Source: Paratinospora sagittata
Lineage: Eukaryota; Streptophyta; Magnoliopsida; Ranunculales; Menispermaceae
DNA length: 64,000 nt
NCBI GenBank assembly: GCA_035771175.1
Contig: CM069606.1
Span: 30,650,816-30,714,815, forward strand
Reading direction: 5' to 3'
The position numbers and the translations under genes were made by a program. Below, in pieces: positions 24,000 through 35,187 of this stretch. Positions within the stretch are counted from its first letter, which is position 1, and each line of letters opens with the position of its first letter. The notes under the pieces are model-generated. The model made no database searches and was not told the DNA's origin. It saw only the letters and a program-made list of their open reading frames with translations.

Positions 24000-26057
24000 T
24001 ATTGGCCCAAATATGTCCAAGAAGGGGATGAATTGGACACTTAAACAATTTAAAAACAATTACATTGGCAAAAATTAAAGTGCGAAAAGTAAACAAATAT
24101 GCACAGTCGATTTATAGTGGTTCAGCTACTTGCCTATGTCCACTACCTAACCTCCCTAGTTAGGATTTTGAACCTTATCACTAAGGGATTCTCTTACGGG
24201 TGAGAATCAAACCGTTACACCCTCAACTTGCGGGTGTGAGAACAACCATTACACTGTTCAGCTTACAGGCATGAGACCAACCTATCCCAACTTACAGGTG
24301 TGAGACAGACCTAAGCTTTCTCAACTTACGAGTGTGAGAACTACCGTTTCTTAGCTTACGGGTGTGAGAAGACCTGATTTTGTTGAATATAGAATATCAA
24401 CTTAATAGTTTATCTAACTACTGTTACAACCTTCATACAGTTTACAAGATATGAAATTGAGTACAATTGTGTCCTATGAACTATCTCTCAAAATTTCTCT
24501 TTCAGCAATAATGATATAAGTAAAAACGGTGCTAAATAATTTGAGTAAAAACAGTTCAAACTTTCAAATCGATTTTAAGATAAAGATAGAATCTTAGCTC
24601 AGTGTGAAAATAATTTGAATAAGTAATGATTCAAATAAACGCTTCGAAACTAGAATAACTCAAGCTTTTTAAATCCTATGAAAATTTGACTAACTTTCAA
24701 AAAGTATTTTAGCTCAGAGAATTTTCAGTGGTCTTAACAAGTTGTTAAGTGTTTGTATTTATAGACTTGTAGAGATGAAGTTGTTGTTTATTTGAATTTA
24801 AATTTCAAATATGAACGTTTACTCACAACAGCTAGAATATATCACAAAAATGGTAACTGCACATTTCATAAATATTCGAATTTTCTCCAAATACACGAAT
24901 AAGGAAAGTTTTAGAAGACGTGGTTCATGAATCAGAGAATATCTCTTACAAATACAGAAAATTTATTTTGTACGAAAAGTTTTTCTGAAAAGTTGGCTAA
25001 AAGGACGTATATGTCAGAACAACAAAAATATCATTTCTATCGTTTTGTTCCTTTGAGGGTGCTCATAGAATATCAGCGTCCTACTGAACAATGAAGTGAG
25101 GGCGCTACTGAACGGTAAGCCTCCTGACTTTCTTTGACAATAAAACGACTTAATTCATGAGGGTGCTACTTCGCAGTGAGCGTCCTGCTTTGTTTTAAAA
25201 CTTTTGACACACGAGGGCGCTACTAAAGAGTAAGAGTCCTGAACTATTAAAAATAGCTTTAAGACAATGTTAAGTACGCTAACAGACAGTAAGTGTCCAG
25301 AAAGTTATTTAAATTGATTCTAAAGATGAGAGAGCTCCTACACAAGTAGCGTCTTGATAATTTAGTCAACTTATAAGTTTTCAGCGTCCCGAAAGATAGA
25401 AATCACTTAAAGACAAAAAGAACTTTCAGCGAGCTGAAACTAAGTCAGCGTCCTGACATTCCCAAAAATTGATAAAAGAAAGGTCGCTACAAAGAAGTAA
25501 GCGTCATTATTAATCAACTCAATTCAACCTTAAGCTTCCTAATATTTTATCAGCGTCCTGACATTCTCAAAAGTTGATAAAAGAAAGGTCGCTACAAAGA
25601 AGTATGCGCCCTTATTAATCAACTCAATTCAACCTTGAGCTTCCTAATATTTTATTAGCGTCCTTATTCATCAAGTCCAAGAGGGCGCTGCTAAAACATT
25701 AGCTTCCTGAAAGAATTTTACAAAAGCGGTTTTTGATTTCTTGATTAAAGCTTGATAAAAACATCATTATTTCTCTTTATCAAATCAAATACTTTAGAAA
25801 TCATAAGGTTTAAAATGTTACGATCAAAATATGTAAACGATAAAATCTTGCTGAGAGTAAGTTGATCGATAGACTTTACATTCTAAGTACAGATAGACTC
25901 GAAACTTTACTTTCTGATGTTCAATAGGCTTGTGAGAACAATTCCTTAATCTTGATTTTTGATAAATCTGAAATACTTAACAAGATCATTAGATACATAA
26001 ACTGAAGATATTTGGAATCATCAAAACATTCATATCATAGGGTTAATTGAGATACCA
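24000..26057 (-). repeat. X 3' LTR (2058 bp)
   Basis: On the - strand it starts TGGTATCTCAATT at 26057 after a polypurine tract and ends TTGGGCCAATA at 24000. In transcription order it holds an array of AGGACGCT..AGCGCCCT hairpins (25750-25060), including a tandem duplication of about 115 bp (25440-25670), then TTCTCACACC-type repeats (24390-24200), then TATAAA (complement of 24111-24116). Confidence 0.92.
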
Positions 26058-26357
26058 ATCTCCCCCTTTTTGATGATTTCAAATACTCAGAGATCATGCA
26101 GATAATTATATTCATGTATTAATCATATAACAAATTTAGAACGGTATTTGCATACATATTAGTTCTATCTCATTTCAATCATAGAGATTTACACGATGAG
26201 TTGCAAACAATATTAGATACAAGAATGAATACAATAACTTAGATAGAACTCCCCCTTACATGTAGCTTCCCTCTCTAGCGCTAATTTTGCCTTAATATCT
26301 GCATTTTCTCTTCTTTTTTTTTCTCCTCTTTTTGAAAACATCAAAAAGCGGGTAGGC
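26058..26357 (-). other. X polypurine tracts
   Basis: The - strand run AAAAAGGGGGAGAT (near 26058-26071) directly precedes the 3' LTR and would prime second-strand DNA. A second run, complement of AACTCCCCCTTAC, lies near 26249. Having several tracts is a Sirevirus trait. Confidence 0.75.
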
Positions 26358-29164
26358 TTAGCTCATACTGGGACCCTTCCCTTTCCTTTTTCTTTCGGCC
26401 TCCTCATCCTTTTTGGATCCATTGGAACTAGCTGCAGAATTCTTGGGTTTCCTTAGTGCTTGTGGTGTTGAAGAACCACGTGTGCTTTGTCTCACACTTC
26501 TGACAGATTCATCAATTACAATACCCTTCCAAGATTTTTCAATGAATTTTTTATGAGCATGCTTGGAAACACCAACTTTAAATGGATCAAGAGGTAGACC
26601 AGGTTTAAAACCTTTTGCTTTTCGTTCCGCAAGACCTTGAGCAAACTCTGAAGAAAGTGTGTGACCTTCAACTTCTGGCCTGATTGGTCTCTTGTGTTTA
26701 GGATCAGGGAAAGTTTCTGATGAGGGATCTGGGGGTGGAGGCACTCTTCGACTGATTCTATGCAATGACTCTTCATCCGATTCTTCTTCATCTTCACATG
26801 CTAAGATGCCATGAAGTTTGTCAGACTCCTTAGGTCCTTGAGGACGTGTGAAGGCTGAAACTCGTGGTGCAGGTGGAACTTTGACAACTTTGACACCCTT
26901 CTTCTCCAACAGATGAAAGAGATTTGTAAAACGTTTCATACTAGAGGCAATATACCACACAGTAGAATGCATCCTACTATTCATTGCCTCAAAGAGGTCT
27001 TCAAAGAAGCCTACTACTCCTTCCACTCGATCTGCAACTGTGGTGACAGCATGAGACAGATCCATAATGGTTATGGCAAGGAAAGGTATCTTGTTCTCCA
27101 AGTTTTGTAGCTTTTCAAACGCACAAGTAACCAAGTCGAGAATCTTGGTTAGTCTATCATCCTCTGGTTGTGCTGGCCTTGCAGTGTCTAGATTCTCTTG
27201 TAGACTAGAGATGGCCTGCAGCACCGGATCAAGCGCTATCTTGCTCGTTACTTGATCCAAGATAGCATCCAAAACAGATTGCAGAGTTTAAGAAATGGAC
27301 TTATCTTTAGAGGATTCAGCCATTTTACCTCACAATCTTCGAATTTCTTCAAGAATCTTTTTCAAAGCCTCTTTAGTTATAACATTGGCAGCACGACTTG
27401 GCGTAGCTAGCATTGTGCGACTCTGTGATTTCAGAGATTCTCAGACTTCTGACAATGTCTCATTCTTCAGCTGAATTTGGTTTTGTTCCAAACGAGTCAT
27501 TAGTTGAGACATGACAAAAATATTATTTTCTCTCACTCTTCTCAGAAAGTCTTCCTCTCTGAAGAATTCATCAGTTGGCCTTTTTATAAACGGATAGGAA
27601 GACGGCTCTTGATCAGATGAGCTTACCTCATGAACATTTTCCATATCATCTTCTATTGTAAATTCAACATTGGCCTTGTGAAAATCTTCAACATGATTCT
27701 CTTCATCAACCTTTTCATTCAAGTCATCTCCCTAATAGGGTATGATAACTAGATCATAGCCCTCTGAATCCTTACTTTGTACACTATCAGACTTATTCTT
27801 CTGCGAGTCTTGAGATTCCATTGATACAGGATATCAAATAGAGATGGTGGTCTAGAGATGGTTTTATCTGAGTCCTCACTGACTATTTCTCTGGTGATAT
27901 CTTCCTAGATTGCATCAGCAGTTTCTGACTCATGCATATGTTCTTCAACAACGGCTTGAGCAATCTGGATCACTTCTTCCATCAGTTGTTGTTCAGCATA
28001 AATAGCTTACTCTACATGTTCAATTTCCACATCATTAATTGAAACATGTTCAATGTTAGCTGTGAGAACAACTTCTTCTAGCACAGCCTGTTCTTCTGTA
28101 GCAGTAGAAGCTTGGGCAGCTTCTTTCTCTATTGCTGAGACATCTTCTTCTCTTATTATATCTTTTCCATTGGATTCTCCCTCAAGTGGAATTTCTGACA
28201 TTGTAAGCCATTTGTCCAATACATGAACATAAGTGTATCCCATCAATTTCACAGTGGTTTGACCAATGCAACTGTATCTACTGGTCTCCTTGAAGCTTTC
28301 TCCACTGAAATCGATACCACATTTCTCTAACAAAGTGGTGAGGTACATACCCAGAGGCAAACCTCCGCCTCTACTAACCCCAATATTCATTACATGCATG
28401 AGAATGTGGGCGAGATTCACTTTCTTCTTTTCCAGAATGCACCAGATTAAGAATAAGTCTAATTCATTCACATTACCCCTGCTTTTGGACTTCGGTTGAA
28501 TGATGTGGTTAATGATTCTGGGAATAAGTTCAAAGGACTGATTTGTAAGTTTCTTGTCAACACTCGAATGGTTCTTTTTCCTTGAAATAAGATTGAGAGC
28601 AGAAAGGTTGTTATAGCTTGGATATTGGATTTTATTTTTGGTAAATGAAAGTATGTGGGCACTTTCATCATTTGGCAAGGAGAATGCTTCAGAAAAGAAT
28701 CTGGGAGAAATCTCAACGGAGTTTCCCTTCACCACAGATTGTTTTGTGAGATCAGAACTAGGTTTATTGACCATATTTGAATAGAATTGCCTGACGAGAC
28801 TAGGGTGCCGTTTTGAATTTAGGGTAAGTAAATCGATCGAGCCTTAGAATTCAAATAGAGAGAACATGTCCAGGTGAGACTTAATGACGAAATCGAAATC
28901 GATATAGCCTCCATCAATTACAGCTCGGTTCATGAGCTTCTCGGCATTATCTCCTTTTCTTCTCATTTGAGAAGAAGAAGGTGGGTGAGATGGTCCAGAT
29001 GCGGTCTCAATAGGAGGTGTGGGTACAGATGGTGTGGGTTCCTCAGCCAATTCGGCTTGAGTTGGTTCAGTTCTTGGTCTCACACTCCTATCTAGAGGTG
29101 ATGATGGTGAAACAACTCGCTTTCTAGCTGAGAAGGGGCGAAGCTTTTCGGGTTTGGGTGCCAT
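26358..29164 (-). pseudogene. X env-like / plant-transposon-protein-like frame, about 935 codons
   Basis: ATG at 29164 (MAPKPEKLRPFSARKR) starts a basic, Ser/Pro-rich N-terminus. A single in-frame TAA at about 28844 interrupts it. The frame continues at FYSNMVNKPSSDLTK through a folded-looking core (FSEAFSLPNDESAHI, NELDLFLIWCILEKKKVNL, LPLGMYLTTLLEKCGIDFSG) that resembles the plant transposon protein domain found in env-like frames of Sireviruses and other plant elements. An acidic region follows (28200-27450, several stops), then a helical, coiled-coil-like part (ILDQVTSKIALDPVLQAISS) and a very basic end (EAERKRKGKGPSMS). I see no signal peptide or clear membrane span. The function is unknown. 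Confidence 0.7.
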
Positions 29165-29828
29165 TAAAAAAAAACAAATGAGAGGATATGAAGAACAGAG
29201 ACAACAACACAAATATTGATACGCTAAGAATTAAAAGTTTCATAAATGAATAAGGAATAAAATTTACCAAAGGTTAAAGATGAAGATTCGGCGGTAATTT
29301 TTGAAGCGATTCCTGAAAAGTTCTTCGAAGCGTCCTAGGGCACAAAAGGTGAAAAGTGACTACTAGTATACAAAAAGTTTGGCTTTATAGAGAGAAAGCG
29401 ATAAGCTCTCTCCTGATACATATTACCATGTGTCGCTTCCTATTCTTAAAAGGTGGTTTAATTTAATAGGCATTATTGACCGATTAGCGTTCTTTTTCTG
29501 ACTAGAACTATCATGCACGTTAGCATCCTCCTTCTGACGAGTTGTTTCAGAACAATTAATGGCATCGGGCACATTAGCGTCCTCAAACACTGTTAGCATC
29601 CTTATTGATACTTAAACTCTAATATTTAGCATATTTGACTAATATAAACTCAAGTATCGTATGGTTGAACAAATGATATTGCAAATTATATTTCATCAAC
29701 CAACAATCAATAATTTAATCATGAGCGAAAATATTTAAACATTCTAAGCAACGCATGATTAAAGATAATCATTGATTTCAAATAGTCACTAATGAATATA
29801 TTCTAGTAATAGAAGAAAAGATAGTGAC
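29165..29828 (-). promoter_or_regulatory. X spacer with internal TATA box upstream of the env-like frame
   Basis: Non-coding. On the - strand CTCTCTATAAAGCC (TATAAA is the complement of 29384-29389) lies about 220 bases before the ATG at 29164. Further upstream (29470-29620) are GGACGCTAA-type motifs of the same kind as in the X LTR hairpins. This suggests the env-like frame has its own promoter. No splice acceptor was identified. Confidence 0.45.
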
Positions 29829-30995
29829 TTATACTTTTGCATATTTTTGACTTTTACCTCGAGGTACTGCAAAGTTTTCAACTTGAGCACTCTGTCTCAT
29901 TTTGAAGCAGCTGAGATAATTCCTTATCCTCGTGCTCCATGCTGACTTCTTTCTTGACATTTTATCAGGAGAACTTTCATTGAGCATCCTTGATGAGCTT
30001 GCTGAGGGTTGATAACACAGTGTATATATATCATCAACCAGTTCACTTTCACTCCTTGTTGGTATACTTACAAGAATGTCTTTTCTCTCAGATGAAGTTT
30101 CTAACCCACTCAAAATGTAGTCAATTTCTTGAAAACTAATTTCAAATAGATTTGAAAACTCGTTTAAAAAATCTATTTTATATTTCCAGTTTTTAGGAAT
30201 ACTGTTAAAAAAATATTGTACTAAAGTAGAGTGAGATATAGTTTTTCCAAAATATTCAAGTTCATTTACATGACGTATAAAATGTTGCAAGTTATCATGA
30301 ACAAACTCACTTTCTAAAACCCTAAAGTGAATGAGTGGTTCTTCTAATGTTTCAACTTGGTTTTTAGTCTTATCCCTTCTTTCCACGGTTTGCAGGAGAT
30401 CAATGAACTCCTTTAAACACAATTCCAATGGTTCAACAGATTCAGCTAACATAGTCAGCTTATCATTCCACTTCTTTGGAAGCTTATCACAGAAATACAC
30501 TAGAGATATCTTTGCAGGTATTTCCTGATTTAATTCTTGCATTCCATCAAGAATAGATTGATATCTGTTGCATCCCGTATTGAGAGATTCATTCTCCGAT
30601 ATTTCAAAGGCATCAAATAGTCTATCTGACTCTTTGACCTTTTCATCTCGAATGTTAATCTTTTCACAATGAAGTGATTTGAGTGTTTCCCAAATCTCCT
30701 TGGCACTCTCAAGATGAACTACCATTTCAACTTCTTCCTCCGGTAGATAACAGTACAAGGCATAAACAGCTTGAGCGTTAAGTTTTTCATTTAGTCTTTC
30801 CTTATCTGTCCATAGCTCAATAGGCTTGTTGGGCATTGTGTAGCCATTTACAACCATTTCCCATAGACTGATATCCTTAGATAGAAGAAAGGATTTCATC
30901 CCTATCATCCAATCTTCAAACCAATCTTTATTGAACAGAGGTGGTCTGCCTAAAGGTTGACCTACTTCTATGACAATCCCTCTGGTCATTGCCAT
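29829..30995 (-). CDS. X Gag (copia UBN2/DUF4219-like), zinc knuckle missing
   Basis: The likely start is the ATG at 30995 (MAMTRGIVIEV), the first good ATG after the primer site; the open frame extends back into the LTR but nothing there looks coding. About 388 residues with no stop, the longest intact frame in the window. LFNKDWFEDWMIGMKSFL and SAKEIWETLKSLH are typical of copia Gag capsid regions. The second half (residues about 245-360) appears to repeat the same fold in diverged form (HFIRHVNELEYFG, KNWKYKIDFL). No CCHC knuckle is present before the stop, so RNA binding would need another route. Gag would form the virus-like particle. Confidence 0.75.
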   Translation of the reverse strand: MAMTRGIVIEVGQPLGRPPLFNKDWFEDWMIGMKSFLLSKDISLWEMVVNGYTMPNKPIELWTDKERLNEKLNAQAVYALYCYLPEEEVEMVVHLESAKEIWETLKSLHCEKINIRDEKVKESDRLFDAFEISENESLNTGCNRYQSILDGMQELNQEIPAKISLVYFCDKLPKKWNDKLTMLAESVEPLELCLKEFIDLLQTVERRDKTKNQVETLEEPLIHFRVLESEFVHDNLQHFIRHVNELEYFGKTISHSTLVQYFFNSIPKNWKYKIDFLNEFSNLFEISFQEIDYILSGLETSSERKDILVSIPTRSESELVDDIYTLCYQPSASSSRMLNESSPDKMSRKKSAWSTRIRNYLSCFKMRQSAQVENFAVPRGKSQKYAKV

Positions 30996-31037
30996 TGATA
31001 TCAAAGAAATTGTGAAGTTTCTTTGAAGAGCAACACT

Positions 31038-31049
31038 GCTCTGATACCA
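31038..31049 (-). promoter_or_regulatory. X primer-binding site, initiator Met tRNA
   Basis: The - strand TGGTATCAGAGC, complementary to the 3' end of plant iMet tRNA, lies two bases after the LTR end at 31052. It is the start point of minus-strand cDNA synthesis. Confidence 0.92.
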
Positions 31050-31051
31050 AT

Positions 31052-33035
31052 TGTTAGCCCAGACATGTCCAAGAGGGAGGTGAATTGCACACTTAGATAA
31101 TTTAAAAACAACCAACGGCAAAAATTAAAGTGTGGAAAGTAAACAAATATGCACAGTCGATTTATAGTGGTTCGGCTACTTGCCTACGTCCACTACCTAA
31201 CCTCCTCAGTTAGGATTTTGAACCTTATCACTAAAGGATTCTCTTACGGGTGAGAATCAAACCGTTACACTTTTTCTCAACTTGCGGGTGTGAGAACAAC
31301 CGTTACACTACGCAACTTACAGGCGTGAAACTAACCTATCCCAACTTACAGGTGTGAAACAAACCTAAGCTTTCTCAACTTACACGTATGAGAACTACCG
31401 TTTCTCAGCTTACGGGTGTGAGAAGACCTGACTTTGTTGAATATAGAATATCAACTCGGCAGTCTATCTAACTACTGTTACAACCTTCATACAGTTTACA
31501 AGATATGATATAAGTAAAAACAATGTTGAATAATTTGAGTGAAAATAGTTCAAACTTTCAAATCGATTTTTAGATAAAGATAGAATCTAAGCTCAGTGTG
31601 AAAATCATTTGAATAAGTAATGATTCAAATAAACGCTTTGAAACTAGAATAACTCAAGCTTTTTGAATCCTATGAAAATTCGACTAACTTTCTAAAAGTG
31701 TTTTAGCTCAGAGAATTTTTGGTGGTCTCAACAAATTGTTTAGTGTCTGTATTTATAGACTTGTAGAGATGAAGTTGTTGTTCATTTGAATTTGAATTTC
31801 AAATATGAACGTTTACTCACAATAGCTAGAATATATCACAAAAATAACAACTGCACATTTCATGAATATTCGGATTTTCTCCAAATACACAAATAAGGAA
31901 AGTTTTAGAAGACGTGGTTCGTGAATCAGAGAATATCTCTTACATATACAAAAAATTTATTTTGTACGAAAAGTTGTTCTGAAAACTTGGCTAAAAGGAC
32001 GTACGTGTCAGAACAATAAAAATATCATTTCTGTCATTTTGTTCCTTTGAGGGTGCTCATAGAATATCAGCGTCCTACTGAATTATGAAGGGATGGCGTT
32101 ACTGAATAGTAAGCGTCTTGACTTGCTTTGACAATAAAATGACTTAATTCATGAGGGTGCTACTTCACAGTGAGCGTCTTGCTTTGTTTTAAAACTTTTG
32201 ACACACGAGGGCGCTATTCAAGAGTAAGCTTCCTGAACTATTAAAAAAAGTTTTAAAATAATGTTAAGTGCGCTGACGGACGGTAAGCGTCCTGAAAGTT
32301 ATTTAAGTTGATTCTAAAGATGAGGGGGCTCTTATACAAGTAGCGTCCTGATAATTTATTCAACTTTTAAGTTATCAACGTCTTGAAAGATAGAAATCAC
32401 TTAAAGACAAAAAGATCTTTCAGCGTCCTGACATTCTCAAAGGTTGGTAAAAGAAAGGTCGCTACATAGAAGTAAGCGTCCTTATTAATCAGTTCAATTC
32501 AACCTTGAGCTACCTAATATTTTGTCAGCGTCCTGACATTCTCAAAGGTTGATAAAAGAAAGGTCGCTACATAGAAGTAAGCGTCCTTATTAATCAGTTC
32601 AATTCAACCTTGAGCTTCCTAATATTTTATCAGCGCCCTGACTTATCAAGTCCAGGAAGGTGTTGCTAAAACATTAGCGTCGTGAAAGACTTTTACAAAA
32701 ATAGTTTTTGATTTCTCGATTAAAGCTCGATAAAACATCATTATTTCTCTTTATCAAATCAAATACTTTAGGAATCACAAGGTACGATTAAAATGTTACA
32801 ATCAAAATATGCAAATGATAAAATCTTGCTGAGAGTAAGTTGATCGATAAACTTTACATTCTAAGTACAGATAGACTCGAAACTTTACTTTGTGATGTTC
32901 AATAGGCTTGTGAGCACAGTTCCTTGATCTTGATTCTTAATAAATCTGAAACACTTGACAAGATCATTAGATATACAAACTGAAGATATTTGGAATCATC
33001 AAAACATTCATATCATGGGGTTCACTAAGATAACA
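31052..33035 (-). repeat. X 5' LTR (1984 bp)
   Basis: It starts TGTTATCTTAGTGAACC at 33035 and ends GTCTGGGCTAACA at 31052. It has the same parts as the 3' LTR: hairpin array (32690-32060) with the same duplication of about 115 bp (32405-32640), TTCTCACACC-type repeats (31425-31265) and TATAAA (complement of 31161-31166). Confidence 0.92.
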
Positions 33036-33040
33036 CTCCC

Positions 33041-33352
33041 CTTGGTGACACACTGGGTTTAATAAGCCCTTTTTCCATCAACTCATCAAGATGCACTTTT
33101 GAGTTCTGGCAACTCTTTTGGCGTCATTCTATGTGGAGGAATAGAAATAGGTCTTGTGCTAGGTATTAGTTCAATAATGAAGTCTATATCCCGTTTAGGT
33201 GGTAATCCTGGTAGATCATCCGGAAATACATCCAGATACTAACACACAATGGGGATCTCAGACAACTGAATACCTTTATCCTCTTCTCCCTCTAGTTTGA
33301 TACTAGCCAAAATTCCCATTTCTTCATCTATAACCAATCTCCCTTTAGTAGG
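33041..33352 (-). pseudogene. P1 reverse transcriptase, N-terminal part
   Basis: After a stop at about 33351 the frame reads toward the RT N-terminus: [20 protein letters not shown] can be followed, then the ELPELK and CVT(P) region where X inserted. It is continuous with 23327-23999 once X and one CTCCC are removed. Several stops are present (for instance in the VC*Y block). Confidence 0.8.
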
Positions 33353-33943
33353 TTATTTAGATGCAATTGTATCTCTGTACACAAATGATGATTGTCTAGG
33401 TATCTGAAATACTACCTTTTTGGAAAAACAATCCATTAGGGCATGATATGCAGCTAACCAGTCCATACCTAAGATTGCATCAAATTCCAAGAATTCTAAT
33501 ATCCTGAGATTAACAATCATATCATGTCCCTCATATTTCACAATACAGTTCTGACAGACCATATTAGGGTAGATTCTCTACCCTACTGCTATACTCAATA
33601 TCAATGATGTACTAGCTCTAATAGGAGTCAAATGCAGTCTATCTACCATACTACCAGATATAAAAAACAAGGTAGATCCAACATCAATCAGAATATACAT
33701 TAAAGTATCACAAATACTGATCATACATTTTATCAATGTCTTACTCGCCTCTGGACCTGGTTTTGTCAATGTCTTTGCCTGCTCTCGTGTACCAGATGGT
33801 GTCATACTAGAAGGCATAGTCGGAATCTTAGAAATCGGCTGAAAAGGACATTGTTTGATTCTGTGACCCTGAATGCTACACCTGAAACACGTAATCGGTG
33901 GTCGGGGAATAGAAGATGCAGTCTGGGACTCTGAACCAGGCAC
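33353..33943 (-). pseudogene. P1 zinc knuckle and protease
   Basis: The knuckle CFRCSIQGHRIKQC (near 33850-33890) is followed by a linker and the protease: ILIDVGSTLFFISGSMVDRL has Asp-Val-Gly where Asp-Thr/Ser-Gly is expected, and LEFDAILGMDWLAAYH is the downstream hallmark. One stop near 33576 separates the two open parts (33578-33943 and 33353-33562). The changed active site makes activity doubtful. Confidence 0.85.
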
Positions 33944-34997
33944 TAGAATCCAACTACCACCGGATCCTTTCTACTGTGGCCACTACGGCTTAACTGAAGA
34001 ACTCTGAGCCATATGCACGCTGGTGAAGCCATGTATGGCACTCTTGGAACTGGTGCCATCTGAGTCGTCTGTGGCTTACCACTAACTGCTTCGGCCATTC
34101 TGGCCTTCTTAATCTCTGTCCCAAACTTCTTCCCCCATTGATAATTTTTTCTTTCCAGGGAATGGAAAATATTGCTTTGTATATGTCGGCTGCTGAGGTA
34201 GTACTGATGGTGTTGTATGAACAATAGGTCTGACTGCTTTTTCCCCTACAGTCTCAAAGTCTATCGCCTGTCGTAAGCAAGCTCATAAGTCTGCACTCCT
34301 GACAATGCCAAACCCTGCTTAATGGGATTTCTAAACCCATCATGGAGCTGCCTCAATCTACTCTCATCAGTCTGTACTAGCTCTGGCGCATAAACAGATA
34401 GTCTATTAAACTCGTGCTCATACTGACGCATCGTCATATTCCCCTGCTTCAGATTCATGAAAGCCTTTATCTTCTTATCACACTCAGCCTTGGGATAAAA
34501 AGAATCATATAACACTTTCTTGAATTTGGCCCAAGTGTTGATCTCAGCATGTGCTCTTTCTATGGACTTCCACCATTTCATAGAAGCATCAACAAATTTA
34601 AACTTAGCCAATCTCACTTTATCCCTCTCAAGTACTTGCATATCATTGAAAACTGTCTCCTTTCTTAGAAACCAATTTTCAGCAGCTTCTAACTCTAATC
34701 CACCTATGAACACAGGTAGATCTCGCCTCTTGAAAGCCTTCATAACTTCATTATATCTCTTTTTCTCGTCGATGTCCCTCTGACATCAAACACAGGGGCA
34801 TCAACCTCAGCCACATGCTCTGCTGCTGTTGGCACACCAACATTGCTAGCTCCCAGATCAGGAACTACTGGTGTCTCAGGTTTTTTCCTGTCAGCATACA
34901 GCTTTGCCACTAGTTCTATTAACTGAGCATTCTGTTGTTATTGGGCAGCCAACATTTCTCCTAACCTTCTGATCCTTTCTTGATTAGTTGGATCCAT
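33944..34997 (-). pseudogene. P1 gag
   Basis: ATG at 34997 (MDPTNQERIRRL) matches the gag start of P2 at 49119 (MDPTDQEKIRRL). A stop at residue 20 and further lesions follow. The central capsid-like Retrotrans_gag region is open at 34261-34743: WFLRKETVFNDMQVLERDK, MKWWKSIERAHAEINTWAKF and QYEHEFNRLSVYAPELV. The section 33944-34260 is a poorly conserved, frame-shifted linker to the zinc knuckle. Confidence 0.82.
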
Positions 34998-35170
34998 GAT
35001 CTTTCTTGATTATCTCTTTTTAATCTGAAAATCACAGATACAAGAGATCATTATTCAATTGATCAACATATTTTTCATATTCTATTACCCATGCTATATA
35101 CCCATACATAGAAACATAGCATAATAAGGCTTTTAAACTTGACAATCTTAACGCTCGATCAACAACCATC

Positions 35171-35182
35171 GCTCTGATACAC
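35171..35182 (-). promoter_or_regulatory. P1 primer-binding site
   Basis: The - strand GTGTATCAGAGC has one change from the iMet site TGGTATCAGAGC core and lies seven bases after the LTR end. P2 has the unaltered site at 47166. Confidence 0.75.
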
Positions 35183-35187
35183 ATAAT

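Larger units (their letters stand above)
24000..33035 (-). mobile_element. X: pol-less Sirevirus-derived LTR element, TSD CTCCC
   Basis: On the - strand: 5' LTR 33035-31052, iMet primer site, gag 30995-29829, TATA-bearing spacer, long env-like frame 29164-26358, polypurine tracts and 3' LTR 26057-24000. A perfect 5-bp duplication CTCCC (23995-23999, 33036-33040) lies in P1's RT. The two LTRs look roughly nine-tenths identical by eye. No protease, integrase or RT sequence is present between the LTRs, so it must have depended on enzymes from other elements. Confidence 0.9.

Noticed and set aside
31038..31049. tRNA-like sequence TGGTATCAGAGC, also at 44094 and 47166
   Set aside because: These are 12-base primer-binding sites after LTR ends; no tRNA cloverleaf is present.
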